A stretch of 12,943 nt of DNA from an uncultured Bacilli bacterium (GTDB lineage: Bacteria; Bacillota_I; Bacilli_A; RF39; UBA660), in the NCBI GenBank assembly GCA_934140355.1, contig CAKPBH010000038.1:1-12943 (forward strand), in the 5' to 3' direction. Positions 7,516 to 12,943 of the stretch are shown piece after piece. A program made the translations under genes and the position numbers. The notes under the pieces were generated by a model that was given only the letters and a program-made list of their open reading frames with translations, was not told the DNA's origin and searched no databases. Position 1 is the first letter of the stretch; each line of letters starts with the position of its first letter.

Positions 7516-7550
7516 AAACCCTATAGATTTTTTTCTAGAGGGTTTTTTAT
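7516..7550 (+). terminator. Rho-independent terminator of the tRNA-Arg transcript
   Basis: AAACCCT (7516-7522) pairs with AGGGTTT (7539-7545); after one A-G mismatch the stem continues TAGA/TCTA, and a T-run ends at 7548. It overlaps the 3' end of the IS1182-like remnant on the other strand. Confidence 0.8.
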
Positions 7551-7823
7551 GATATTTTTTAATATTTTTATAAAATCATGTATATTTGATGATAATGTAA
7601 GTGATTTCTTTCCTACATTATCATTTTTTATTGCTATATTTTTCATGTTTTGGGCAGCACAAATAAGCCATGTATAATGTTGATTTTTCTTAACCCCTTT
7701 ATACATAGCGTATCTATATCCATGATTTTGTTTTGAATCTGCAAAACTTCTTTCTACATGTTCTTTTCTGGGAGTGTAAATAATTCTGTGTAAATGGTAA
7801 TCTATCCATGATATTTGGAACCA
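7521..7823 (-). pseudogene. IS1182-family transposase, C-terminal remnant
   Basis: Minus-strand frame of about 100 codons, open from a stop at 7824-7826 down to a stop at 7521-7523, with no proper start for its size. It contains IIYTPRKEHVERSFADSKQN, then HGYRYAMYKGVKKNQ and CAAQNMKNIA. This matches the C-terminal end of IS1182-type DDE transposases (typical form: RKETIERVFADAKEKHGMRY, RGLKKV, AAMNLKKLA), including the last catalytic Glu in VER. The N-terminal two thirds, including the first two Asp residues, is missing; the break coincides with the hairpin at 7817-7834. The tail after the conserved part is unrelated Lys/Asn-rich sequence running into the tRNA terminator. It cannot be active. 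Confidence 0.85.
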
Positions 7824-7839
7824 CTATAGGTTCCTTTTT
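7817..7839 (+). terminator. Small terminator-like hairpin at the IS1182 break
   Basis: GGAACC (7817-7822), loop ACTATA, GGTTCC (7829-7834), then five T. The stem is perfect but only 6 bp. No plus-strand gene directly feeds it, so it may be a leftover element end or a backup stop after the tRNA unit. Confidence 0.5.
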
Positions 7840-7890
7840 GTTATACCTATAATAACATACTACTTCTAAATTTCAAAGAACTATTTCTTG

Positions 7891-8001
7891 TTTTGTTAAT
7901 TATTAAATATTGCATCCGAAGATTGTTGTCAAGGTCTCGCGTGAGTGAGTTCATTTTAACCTTGATAACAATTAAAGGATGTAATATAATGTTAAACAAA
8001 A
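7891..8001. repeat. Large imperfect hairpin between two IS remnants
   Basis: Three stacked stems: 7891-7897 with 7995-8001 (7 bp), 7907-7917 with 7977-7987 (11 bp, one wobble), and 7923-7935 with 7959-7971 (13 bp, one wobble), separated by short symmetric internal loops; the apical loop contains CTC-GCGT-GAG. In total 31 pairs over 111 bases. It lies just past the stop of the IS256-like remnant, so it may be that element's end or a MITE-like palindrome. The minus-strand open frame across it is a by-product of the palindrome. Confidence 0.65.
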
Positions 8002-8012
8002 CTGAAATTATT

Positions 8013-8135
8013 TTATATTCTGCCATCAAACATTATTGATAATTCACTAAGTATTGGACCCCAATTTCTATATGGTTGAGTCCATTTGTTTTGAATATTC
8101 TTTGTTGCTAGATATACACTCCCGATGATTTTGAA
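8013..8135 (-). pseudogene. IS256-family (Mutator-type) transposase, C-terminal remnant
   Basis: The minus-strand frame reads GSVYLATKNIQNKWTQPYRN followed by NWGPILSELSIMFDGRI and a stop at 8013-8015. This is the typical C-terminus of one IS256 branch (SVYLA, KKWTxPIRNWG, hydrophobic stretch, F-x-x-RI). A stop at 8136-8138 ends the frame upstream, so only about 40 codons survive and the DDE core is gone. Together with the IS1182-like fragment it shows that this tRNA-flanking stretch has taken repeated insertions. Confidence 0.75.
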
Positions 8136-8153
8136 TTATAATATGTAAATCAT

Positions 8154-8183
8154 TTATGATAGTAGATAAAAATATGTTATAAT
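8154..8183 (+). promoter_or_regulatory. Promoter of the HExxH protein gene
   Basis: Extended -10 TGTTATAAT (TG 8175-8176, TATAAT 8178-8183) with a poor -35 (TTATGA, 18-bp spacing). Predicted start about 8190. The ribosome binding site GGAGG (8207-8211) lies six bases before ATG 8218. Confidence 0.7.
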
Positions 8184-8217
8184 ATTTATAATATAAGATA
8201 AACATTGGAGGTTCAAT

Positions 8218-10194
8218 ATGTATATAGAAAAATATATAAACGATTTTAGTGATGATATGTATAAATATTATTTATCAGATTTACAAAAATTAAAGCAATT
8301 AGCGGATGCATATGCATCTCAATATAATAATCCTACTTATGATTGCACAATTGCATTTAAAGAATCATTAGATCATTATATTTGTCGTGAGTTTTCTAAA
8401 AATCCAAATATTATAAATACGACTGAATTTAAAAATTATCTCCAGTACATTAATTATATTTTTGCTAAGAGAGTTGGAAAAAATAATAGTCAGTTAGAAT
8501 ATAATACAAATGTTGCCTTGCAGAATAATGAATTAAAGAATACTATTTTATCTTTTTATGACCAAGATACTAGAAAAAAATTAGAAATAATAATTGATAA
8601 AAATTCACTTGCTATTGATGAAATAATAAATAAATTAGATAATAATTTAGGTTTAAATCAGAATGAAGCAGATATATTTTCAGATTACTTATATACACGA
8701 AGAAATTTAGAAGATAGGAATTATATTAAATTTATCGATTATATTTTGAATAATAAAGATAATTTAAAAACTAGTCCACAAATAATTGCTGCATATATTG
8801 CATATTTACCTAAAATATATGGAAATGGATGTGAATATAGCAGAGCAATCTTATCAAATGGAATTGCAAAATCTAATGATATAAATACTATTTTACCTAA
8901 TGAAATTGATATGTATAGAGGGCAAAAGAAACTTAGAAATTATGGTTTTTATTCATATGGAGATCAATATATATCAATGGGTTGGGATTTACTAAAAGAT
9001 TTAAATTTGTATGGTAATAAATCATTGGATATTTCTAGAACTATGGCAGGAAATGGAAAATATGATACATTAGAAGAAAAAGAAGAAGCAAAAGAGTATA
9101 ATGATTTATATTGGATATCTATGACAACTTTTCATGAAATGACGCATCAACTTCAAAATAATTCTATGAAGTCAAGAGAATTTAATAGTAGTGGTTTAGC
9201 ACAATTAATAAAAATAACTAAAAAAAATGATATGGATAATACTTTAAACCATGATAGTATTGAATCAGAGATTGAAGCAGATGAAGTTGCTTGGGATAAA
9301 ATGTATTCATTTATTTATAAATATAAATTAAATAGTAAAAATCCAATTGTAGATAAAAGGGATGTTAAAGAGCAACTAAATAAATGCATACAAAATAAAG
9401 AGTCAGTATTTGCTAGACGTGCAATTCAAACAAAATTTAATTCTAATGAAAGATTTTTTGCTACTGATATTAAAGAGATAAAATACAATATTGATACAAA
9501 TGAAGATTATAAAAGTTATTTTAAAAAAATAATAGAATATTATCCAATGATGAGTAAAATATTTGATGAAAGTGGAAATGTTAAAACTACAATTATGTTT
9601 GATAATAATTTGACAAGCAAAAATAATACTGGTAATGATGAAAATATTATGTCATGCGAATTATCTGGTTATATTTTAAATGAAGAGTATAGTGTATTAA
9701 AATCACACTTGATAAATGACACTTTAAGTAAAAATCAAATAACAAATTTAATGATGAATATATACAATACTTATCATTTGGAAAAAAAATTTATTAATTC
9801 ATTATCAAAACTTGATTTTTCGCAATTAAAAGAAACAAAAACAAATTTTAATTATAATAATCAAGAAACATTACAAAAGAAATATTTAGAAAAATTTAAG
9901 AATGTTGCTAGTTTAGTTTATAAGGAAAGAGAACTTGTAACAATAATTAATAAAAAATATCCAGAATATAAAATTGAAGAGTTTTCTAATCCTAAATATG
10001 CTTATTGGAACTATCAAGATATGTTTAATCATTTATTTAAAGCTTTTAATGGAAATGTTGAATATGATATGATATCAGATATTTTAACAAAGTATGAAAG
10101 TTCTGGTGACCCAATTTTGAGTGGACTAGCAAATGAGACTAAAATAAATATTGGATTTACAAATGATAATACTTTAACTGGTAAAAAAAGATAA
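8218..10194 (+). CDS. Putative cytoplasmic zinc metallopeptidase (HExxH, gluzincin-like), function unknown
   Basis: 658 residues with no signal peptide and no membrane segment, so probably cytoplasmic. One clear catalytic signature: TTFHEMTHQLQN gives H306-E307-x-x-H310, and 41 residues on, ESEIEADEVAWDKMY gives E351-x-x-A-D355, the arrangement in which M48-like gluzincins supply the third zinc ligand (E351). The roughly 300 residues on each side are mostly helical, rich in Asn, Lys, Ile and Tyr, and match no family I recognise. GGAGG plus ATG fix the start. The gene stands alone with its own promoter after the IS remnants and before a possible structured RNA; an all-AT hairpin (10205-10221) is a weak terminator candidate. 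The gene is more A/T biased than tgt. It could be a host-directed or defence-related protease or a toxin; none of these roles is shown by the sequence. Confidence 0.85.
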   Translation: MYIEKYINDFSDDMYKYYLSDLQKLKQLADAYASQYNNPTYDCTIAFKESLDHYICREFSKNPNIINTTEFKNYLQYINYIFAKRVGKNNSQLEYNTNVALQNNELKNTILSFYDQDTRKKLEIIIDKNSLAIDEIINKLDNNLGLNQNEADIFSDYLYTRRNLEDRNYIKFIDYILNNKDNLKTSPQIIAAYIAYLPKIYGNGCEYSRAILSNGIAKSNDINTILPNEIDMYRGQKKLRNYGFYSYGDQYISMGWDLLKDLNLYGNKSLDISRTMAGNGKYDTLEEKEEAKEYNDLYWISMTTFHEMTHQLQNNSMKSREFNSSGLAQLIKITKKNDMDNTLNHDSIESEIEADEVAWDKMYSFIYKYKLNSKNPIVDKRDVKEQLNKCIQNKESVFARRAIQTKFNSNERFFATDIKEIKYNIDTNEDYKSYFKKIIEYYPMMSKIFDESGNVKTTIMFDNNLTSKNNTGNDENIMSCELSGYILNEEYSVLKSHLINDTLSKNQITNLMMNIYNTYHLEKKFINSLSKLDFSQLKETKTNFNYNNQETLQKKYLEKFKNVASLVYKERELVTIINKKYPEYKIEEFSNPKYAYWNYQDMFNHLFKAFNGNVEYDMISDILTKYESSGDPILSGLANETKINIGFTNDNTLTGKKR

Positions 10195-10230
10195 ATGTAT
10201 TTAAAAATAATTTAATTATTTTATATTTTA

Positions 10231-10239
10231 TGGTATTAT
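10231..10239 (+). promoter_or_regulatory. Extended -10 element before a possible structured RNA
   Basis: TGGTATTAT (10231-10239) fits an extended -10 with a poor -35 at 10211-10216. Predicted start about 10246, directly before the first hairpin of the RNA candidate. Confidence 0.5.
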
Positions 10240-10245
10240 AAATAT

Positions 10246-10380
10246 AGTTAGTAAGTTTATTACTTACTATCATCTTTTAGCCTAGGAGTTGTTAGACCTG
10301 CTCCTTGCTGGCACCATTAATTGAGTTTAAAAGAACAAAATGGAATAAATTTAAATTAACCATAAATAAAGTTCTTTTTG
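10246..10380 (+). ncRNA. Candidate structured RNA with mutually exclusive helices
   Basis: Hairpin 1 is TAGTAAGT (10249-10256) with ACTTACTA (10262-10269). Helix 2 closes with TCTTTTA (10273-10279) and TAAAAGA (10328-10334) around a GC-richer core holding AGGAG (10284-10288) with CTCCT (10301-10305) and a 12-base loop. Helix 3, AAAAGAAC (10329-10336) with GTTCTTTT (10371-10378), is followed by few T. Helices 2 and 3 compete for the same bases, as in attenuators. No coding frame fits. I recognise no riboswitch class; TGGCACC (10309-10315) recalls the T-box bulge but the rest of a T-box is absent. It could act alone or as a leader of the next gene, which also has its own promoter. Confidence 0.45.
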
Positions 10381-10423
10381 TATTTAAAATTAAAAATAGA
10401 TTGAGTCAATAAAAATGACAAAT

Positions 10424-10493
10424 AGAGCATAAATGTTTTAGTAATTAAATATCAAGTGTGTTGAAATATAATGATAAAAACAATAAATGCTCT
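10424..10493. repeat. Inverted repeat around the promoter of the next gene
   Basis: AGAGCAT (10424-10430) and ATGCTCT (10487-10493) are perfect complements; GTTTT (10435-10439) and AAAAC (10477-10481) extend the pairing past an internal loop. The -10 box TATAAT (10467-10472) lies between the arms, so this may be an operator-like site or a hairpin in read-through RNA. Confidence 0.45.
10467..10472 (+). promoter_or_regulatory. -10 box of the membrane-anchored protein gene
   Basis: TATAAT at 10467-10472 with only a weak -35 (TTAAAT at 10445-10450, 16 bp). Predicted start about 10479. The leader contains AGGAGA (10498-10503), partly inside a 4-bp CTAG/CTAG hairpin (10496-10509) next to the start codon. 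Confidence 0.55.
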
Positions 10494-10511
10494 TACTAGG
10501 AGAAACTAGAG

Positions 10512-11372
10512 ATGAAAATAGACTTATTACAAACTCAAAGTGAAGGAAAAAATGAATTTGAAATAAAATATAATGATATCTTACAATATAAAGCAAAATT
10601 GCCTTTTGTTTCAGTTAAAGAACCATTAAACTTAGAAAAACTTAAATCCATTAAAATATTTGATAAAAGTGGAAATGAAATATATAAGTCAGATTATAGA
10701 TATATTGAAAATCTTAAAGAGGAATTTATCCCAATGAAATTTTTAATAACTGGAAGTCAAAAATTTAATCAATTGTTATTTGTTTCTGACAAACAAACAA
10801 TTAAAATTTACTATGAAGAAAAAGAAATATGGAGTAATAGATATGTTATCGAAATGAATGATAAAAAATATTTTTGCTATTCAATAGAAGATGGTTATAT
10901 TAGGCATTTTCCCATATATGATGGGGAAGTACAAATTGGAGAAGCACTAAAATCCAATGTTGTTATCGATGGTAGGGACGAGTATTGTTGTTATTTAAAA
11001 GATAATTATGAAAGTTTAAGTGATGGAATTGTAGCAATGCTATTATATTTGGACCGAAATGGATATAGTTCATCATATTTAGTTAATAAGTCTTATAATT
11101 TATCAAAAAGTTATTCATATAATAAAACAAATAAATTTTATGATAAATTATGGGTAAAAAATAATTTTGGTAATGAATTTTATGAGAAAGTAGATGCAAA
11201 TGTTAACCTGGTTAAAGAAAAATTCAGACATCCATTCAAAAGCCTCAAAGAACAATGGGGTTCTATGTCAGATAAAGAAAAGAAGTTACTCCAAATTATC
11301 GTAGTAGCACCATGGGCAATAATTTTTATAGTTTTATTAATCACTTTAATAAATTTATTAGTTTCCATTTAA
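10512..11372 (+). CDS. C-terminally membrane-anchored protein, possibly LURP-one/tubby-like fold
   Basis: 286 residues. The first roughly 250 are soluble and beta-rich, with alternating hydrophobic strands (KLKSIKIFDKSGNEIYKSDY, FCYSIEDGYIRHFPIYDGEV, QIGEALKSNVVIDG). The pattern of a strand giving an IYxG-type turn, then a LKDNYESLSDG helix, recalls LURP-one-related/tubby-like barrels known in many Bacillota; that is a tentative match from memory. A charged linker (KSLKEQWGSMSDKEKK) precedes a single hydrophobic segment at about 262-284 that ends the protein, giving a tail-anchored topology with the bulk in the cytoplasm. No signal peptide. Start ATG 10512 follows AGGAGA by eight bases. It is a monocistronic gene in the accessory region, between the RNA candidate and the second repeat copy. 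Function unknown. Confidence 0.8.
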   Translation: MKIDLLQTQSEGKNEFEIKYNDILQYKAKLPFVSVKEPLNLEKLKSIKIFDKSGNEIYKSDYRYIENLKEEFIPMKFLITGSQKFNQLLFVSDKQTIKIYYEEKEIWSNRYVIEMNDKKYFCYSIEDGYIRHFPIYDGEVQIGEALKSNVVIDGRDEYCCYLKDNYESLSDGIVAMLLYLDRNGYSSSYLVNKSYNLSKSYSYNKTNKFYDKLWVKNNFGNEFYEKVDANVNLVKEKFRHPFKSLKEQWGSMSDKEKKLLQIIVVAPWAIIFIVLLITLINLLVSI

Positions 11373-11411
11373 TATTAAGGCTCTTTAAAATTCAGTGTAC
11401 CTAGTAAAAAA

Positions 11412-11420
11412 TGTTATAAA
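11412..11420 (+). promoter_or_regulatory. Extended -10 within repeat copy 2
   Basis: TGTTATAAA (TG 11412-11413, TATAAA 11415-11420) has the same TGTTATA form as the promoters near 7312, 8175 and 12612. It sits at the start of the aligned repeat and would start an RNA at about 11427 ending at the terminator near 11590. The -35 is poor. Confidence 0.5.
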
Positions 11421-11508
11421 TTTATTTAATATCAGTTTAAAGTTTGATAAAAAATAGTTTAGTTTTGGTATTCTTTAGGGAGTTAAAAAGAATAAAATAC
11501 AATAAAAG

Positions 11509-11590
11509 TCACACCTAAAATGATATGAACCTCGTTTCTCTTATGTCCAAGAAACGGGGTTCATATCAAAATTTAGATGTGAGTTTTTTT
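11509..11590 (+). terminator. Long terminator hairpin ending repeat copy 2
   Basis: Outer stem TCACACCTAAA (11509-11519) with TTTAGATGTGA (11572-11582), one mismatch; inner stem 11521-11539 with 11550-11568, 19 bp with a single G-U; 10-base loop CTTATGTCCA; then GTTTTTTT (11583-11590). It could also end the 10512-11372 gene. The outer stem is the same sequence as the ileS terminator; the inner stem is absent there. Confidence 0.8.
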
Positions 11591-11709
11591 CAGACTCGCT
11601 TGAAGTAAGAAGAATCTTTTTTATCTAGCCGTATTTTATCCAGTCTGATATTTAAGATTTGTAATATACAATATGTTAAGAAGTAAAAATTCAATTATCT
11701 TACAACAAT

Positions 11710-11743
11710 AAAAAAATTACTACTCACAATAAAATAGTGACTA
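11710..11743 (-). terminator. Terminator of the minus-strand gene
   Basis: On the minus strand TAGTCAC (11743-11737) pairs with GTGAGTA (11727-11721) with one G-G mismatch, loop of nine, then GTAA and a run of seven T (plus-strand A 11710-11716). It lies 11 bases past the stop of the convergent gene. The stretch 11591-11709 between the two terminators holds only a 6-bp CAGACT/AGTCTG repeat (11591-11596, 11642-11647). Confidence 0.65.
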
Positions 11744-11753
11744 CAAATAGATT

Positions 11754-12578
11754 TTAATGAATGATCTTTTTCTTTACTAAAGTAGGAATTGTTTGTAACA
11801 TGTATAAACACTGATCATTGAACAGATAATAATTTGATAATTCATCCAAAGAAGTTATTTTGTCAGAAGATTCCTTTTGGTTTTCAACTAATAGTAATCT
11901 TTTAATCAGTTCATCTTTAGAACAATTAAGTTGAATTTTATCTTGAGCAATTAAATTTGTAATATTGAGTTCTAGATTTTTTTTAAAATTTATATTATTG
12001 AATATTTCTTGCATTTTTAATAAATGTTCACTTGTATAAGCGTATTTCTTTTGAATACATCTATCAAGTAAAATGGATAAAAACTCAATTTCTTCAGCAT
12101 CCAATAATTCATTTTCAATCATATATGAAGTAATTTCTAATCTTTTATTAGTCATATCATATCTGTTATAAAAAGTATTTTCTTCATTTCCTATTCCAAC
12201 AAATGCTCCAGCCCATAATGCAAATATTGTAGAGCCTTTACCATAAGGATGAACGGTTAAATCAACTTTATAATGATGTAAAATATAGTCCATCAAGTCC
12301 AAAGCAAGATTTTGCGGGTTCATGGATAGATTACCCACTATTGATTCATTTCTTGTGTATGTATCATGATAAAGTGTTTCAGGATAAGATTTAATGTGAT
12401 TAATATCCAAATCTTTATTCAACATTGAACTCTCAGAAGCTAAAATTAAAAGTTTTAAAGATTTTAATGCATCAATATTAGTTTGTTTAGATAAATATAT
12501 CCCAAGTTCATTTAAGTCTTTTAAGTTTTTAGTAGTATCATTTAGGATAGCAATTCCTGACTTTACATATAAATTCAT
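11754..12578 (-). CDS. Hypothetical protein, mostly helical, function unknown
   Basis: 274 residues, soluble, no signal peptide. I recognise no family. The sequence is mainly alpha-helical by pattern, with repeated amphipathic stretches (NIDALKSLKLLILASESSML, EEIEFLSILLDRCIQKKYAY, CSKDELIKRLLLVEN). The middle has a more distinctive section: ALDLMDYILHHYKVDLTVHP, then YGKGSTIFALWAGAFVGIGN, where HHY, the HPYGKGST turn and WAGAFVG would be the first place to look for a conserved site; the GKGST turn does not make a P-loop, as it lacks the GxxxxGK spacing. The start is well fixed: AGGAGGTGA (12593-12585) lies six bases before ATG 12578. It is the only intact minus-strand gene in the window, convergent with repeat copy 2, and has its own promoter and terminator. 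Confidence 0.82.
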   Translation of the reverse strand: MNLYVKSGIAILNDTTKNLKDLNELGIYLSKQTNIDALKSLKLLILASESSMLNKDLDINHIKSYPETLYHDTYTRNESIVGNLSMNPQNLALDLMDYILHHYKVDLTVHPYGKGSTIFALWAGAFVGIGNEENTFYNRYDMTNKRLEITSYMIENELLDAEEIEFLSILLDRCIQKKYAYTSEHLLKMQEIFNNINFKKNLELNITNLIAQDKIQLNCSKDELIKRLLLVENQKESSDKITSLDELSNYYLFNDQCLYMLQTIPTLVKKKIIH

Positions 12579-12603
12579 AAATATTCACCTCCTCGTGATT
12601 GAT

Positions 12604-12612
12604 ATTATAACA
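12604..12612 (-). promoter_or_regulatory. Promoter of the minus-strand gene
   Basis: Read on the minus strand, TGTTATAAT (12612-12604) is an extended -10 identical to those before the tRNA and the HExxH gene; no good -35 at 16-18 bp. Predicted start about 12597, so the mRNA leader is only the ribosome binding site. Confidence 0.7.
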
Positions 12613-12613
12613 T

Positions 12614-12869
12614 ATTTTAGTAAAAAATTAATTGAATTGAATAACTTTTAGAAAATTGCATCATGTTCGTACCAAATACTAATATTTAGTTTACATTAAA
12701 GTATTACATCATGTATTAAAATTACTTTGAACTTCATTTAAATAACTCTCTTTTCATCTTTTAAATGTTACTTTTTAATACGATGGACCTAATGGTGATT
12801 AGCAAAGAAATATAATAATAAAAAGATAGTTTATAGTAATGATCTTAGAAAGTAAAAATTGAAAATTTA
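12614..12869. other. Intergenic stretch without recognisable gene
   Basis: AT-rich and closed in all frames at any useful length. The only structure I see is a repeated CATCATGT (12660-12667 and 12707-12714) and short A/T palindromes around 12677-12690. No terminator, tRNA or IS end is evident. Confidence 0.5.
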
Positions 12870-12943
12870 TGATATAATCCTGAGTTTGACAGTTTTTGAA
12901 GGTTAAAAACTCCCTATCCCTTATTTTATAAGGGTTTAGAGAG
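12870..12943 (+). promoter_or_regulatory. Promoter and start of a leader or RNA running off the window
   Basis: Extended -10 TGATATAAT (12870-12878), predicted start about 12885, followed by CCCTTA (12918-12923) with TAAGGG (12929-12934), a 6-bp hairpin near the window edge. No start codon with a ribosome binding site is visible before the end, so this is the beginning of a leader or of an RNA gene. It is too short to classify. Confidence 0.5.

Larger units (their letters stand above)
11399..11590 (+). repeat. Dispersed repeat, copy 2 / candidate small RNA
   Basis: Aligns with 1990-1864 on the minus strand at roughly 85% identity over about 105 columns. It contains the 22-base block shared exactly with copy 1 (11434-11455), the conserved hairpin TATTCTTT/AAAGAATA (11469-11476 with 11487-11494; loop AGGGAGTTAA), and a terminal hairpin. 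Unlike copy 1, the terminal hairpin has an added 19-bp stem. With the extended -10 at 11412 it forms a promoter-to-terminator unit of about 165 nt with no coding frame. Mismatches between copies leave both hairpins intact: the 8-bp stem is identical and only its loop differs. It may be an expressed RNA family or a non-autonomous mobile repeat. Confidence 0.75.

Noticed and set aside
7847..8029. Minus-strand open frame of 60 codons
   Set aside because: It lies across the large palindrome, has no ribosome binding site and overlaps the IS256 remnant in another frame.
10310..10316. Attachment-site repeat of the tRNA-Arg 3' end (GGCACCA shared with 7433-7439)
   Set aside because: Only seven bases match, far shorter than usual tRNA att repeats, and no integrase gene is present in between.
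10300..10320. T-box leader, because TGGCACC resembles the T-box bulge
   Set aside because: No AGGGTGG..ACCGCG context, no stem I motifs and no aminoacyl-tRNA or amino-acid gene downstream.
11180..11368. Minus-strand open frame of 62 codons
   Set aside because: Antisense shadow of the C-terminal membrane anchor region of the 10512-11372 gene.
12200..12240. P-loop NTPase in the minus-strand protein (GKGST)
   Set aside because: The Walker A spacing GxxxxGK is not met and no Walker B follows, so the match is superficial.
1..12943. CRISPR array
   Set aside because: No regularly spaced direct repeats of 20 bases or more seen anywhere; the repeat copies are two, inverted and 9.5 kb apart.

Overview
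The window is about 13 kb of very AT-rich DNA with short intergenic TATAAT-type promoters, strong AGGAGG ribosome binding sites and a CCA-encoding tRNA gene. This suits a low-GC Bacillota, probably an uncultured gut Bacilli or Erysipelotrichia-like lineage; the lineage is inference, not read from a marker gene.

Region 1 (1-3543) is housekeeping: the 3' part of an isoleucyl-tRNA synthetase gene (ileS, cut by the window start) and a complete queuine tRNA-ribosyltransferase gene (tgt). The 560-base gap between them holds a terminator hairpin that is also the end of a dispersed repeat, a 15-base inverted repeat, and the tgt promoter.

Region 2 (3989-7304) is a tight three-gene operon of membrane proteins: a small single-span protein of unknown function, a GGDEF protein with two apparent extracytoplasmic solute-binding modules, and a YihY/BrkB family membrane protein. 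A tRNA-Arg(CCG) gene follows at once, with its own promoter inside the 3' end of the operon and a hairpin-rich tail ending in a terminator.

Region 3 (7516-12943) looks accessory. It opens beside the tRNA with two decayed transposase ends (an IS1182-like and an IS256-like C-terminus, both on the minus strand) separated by a large imperfect hairpin. Then come a 658-residue HExxH metallopeptidase-like protein, a possible structured RNA, a protein with a C-terminal membrane anchor, a second copy of the dispersed repeat that looks like a promoter-to-terminator small RNA unit, and an unrecognised gene on the minus strand. The window ends just inside what may be another RNA or leader.

The most interesting signal is the dispersed repeat: about 105 aligned bases at 1864-1990 (minus strand) and 11415-11520 (plus strand), roughly 85% identical by eye. 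It keeps a 22-base invariant block, a conserved hairpin with an AGG(G)AGTT loop, and a terminal hairpin whose tip is short in one copy and extended by a 19-bp stem in the other. It could be a small-RNA family or a non-autonomous repeat. None of region 3 matches a system I can name.
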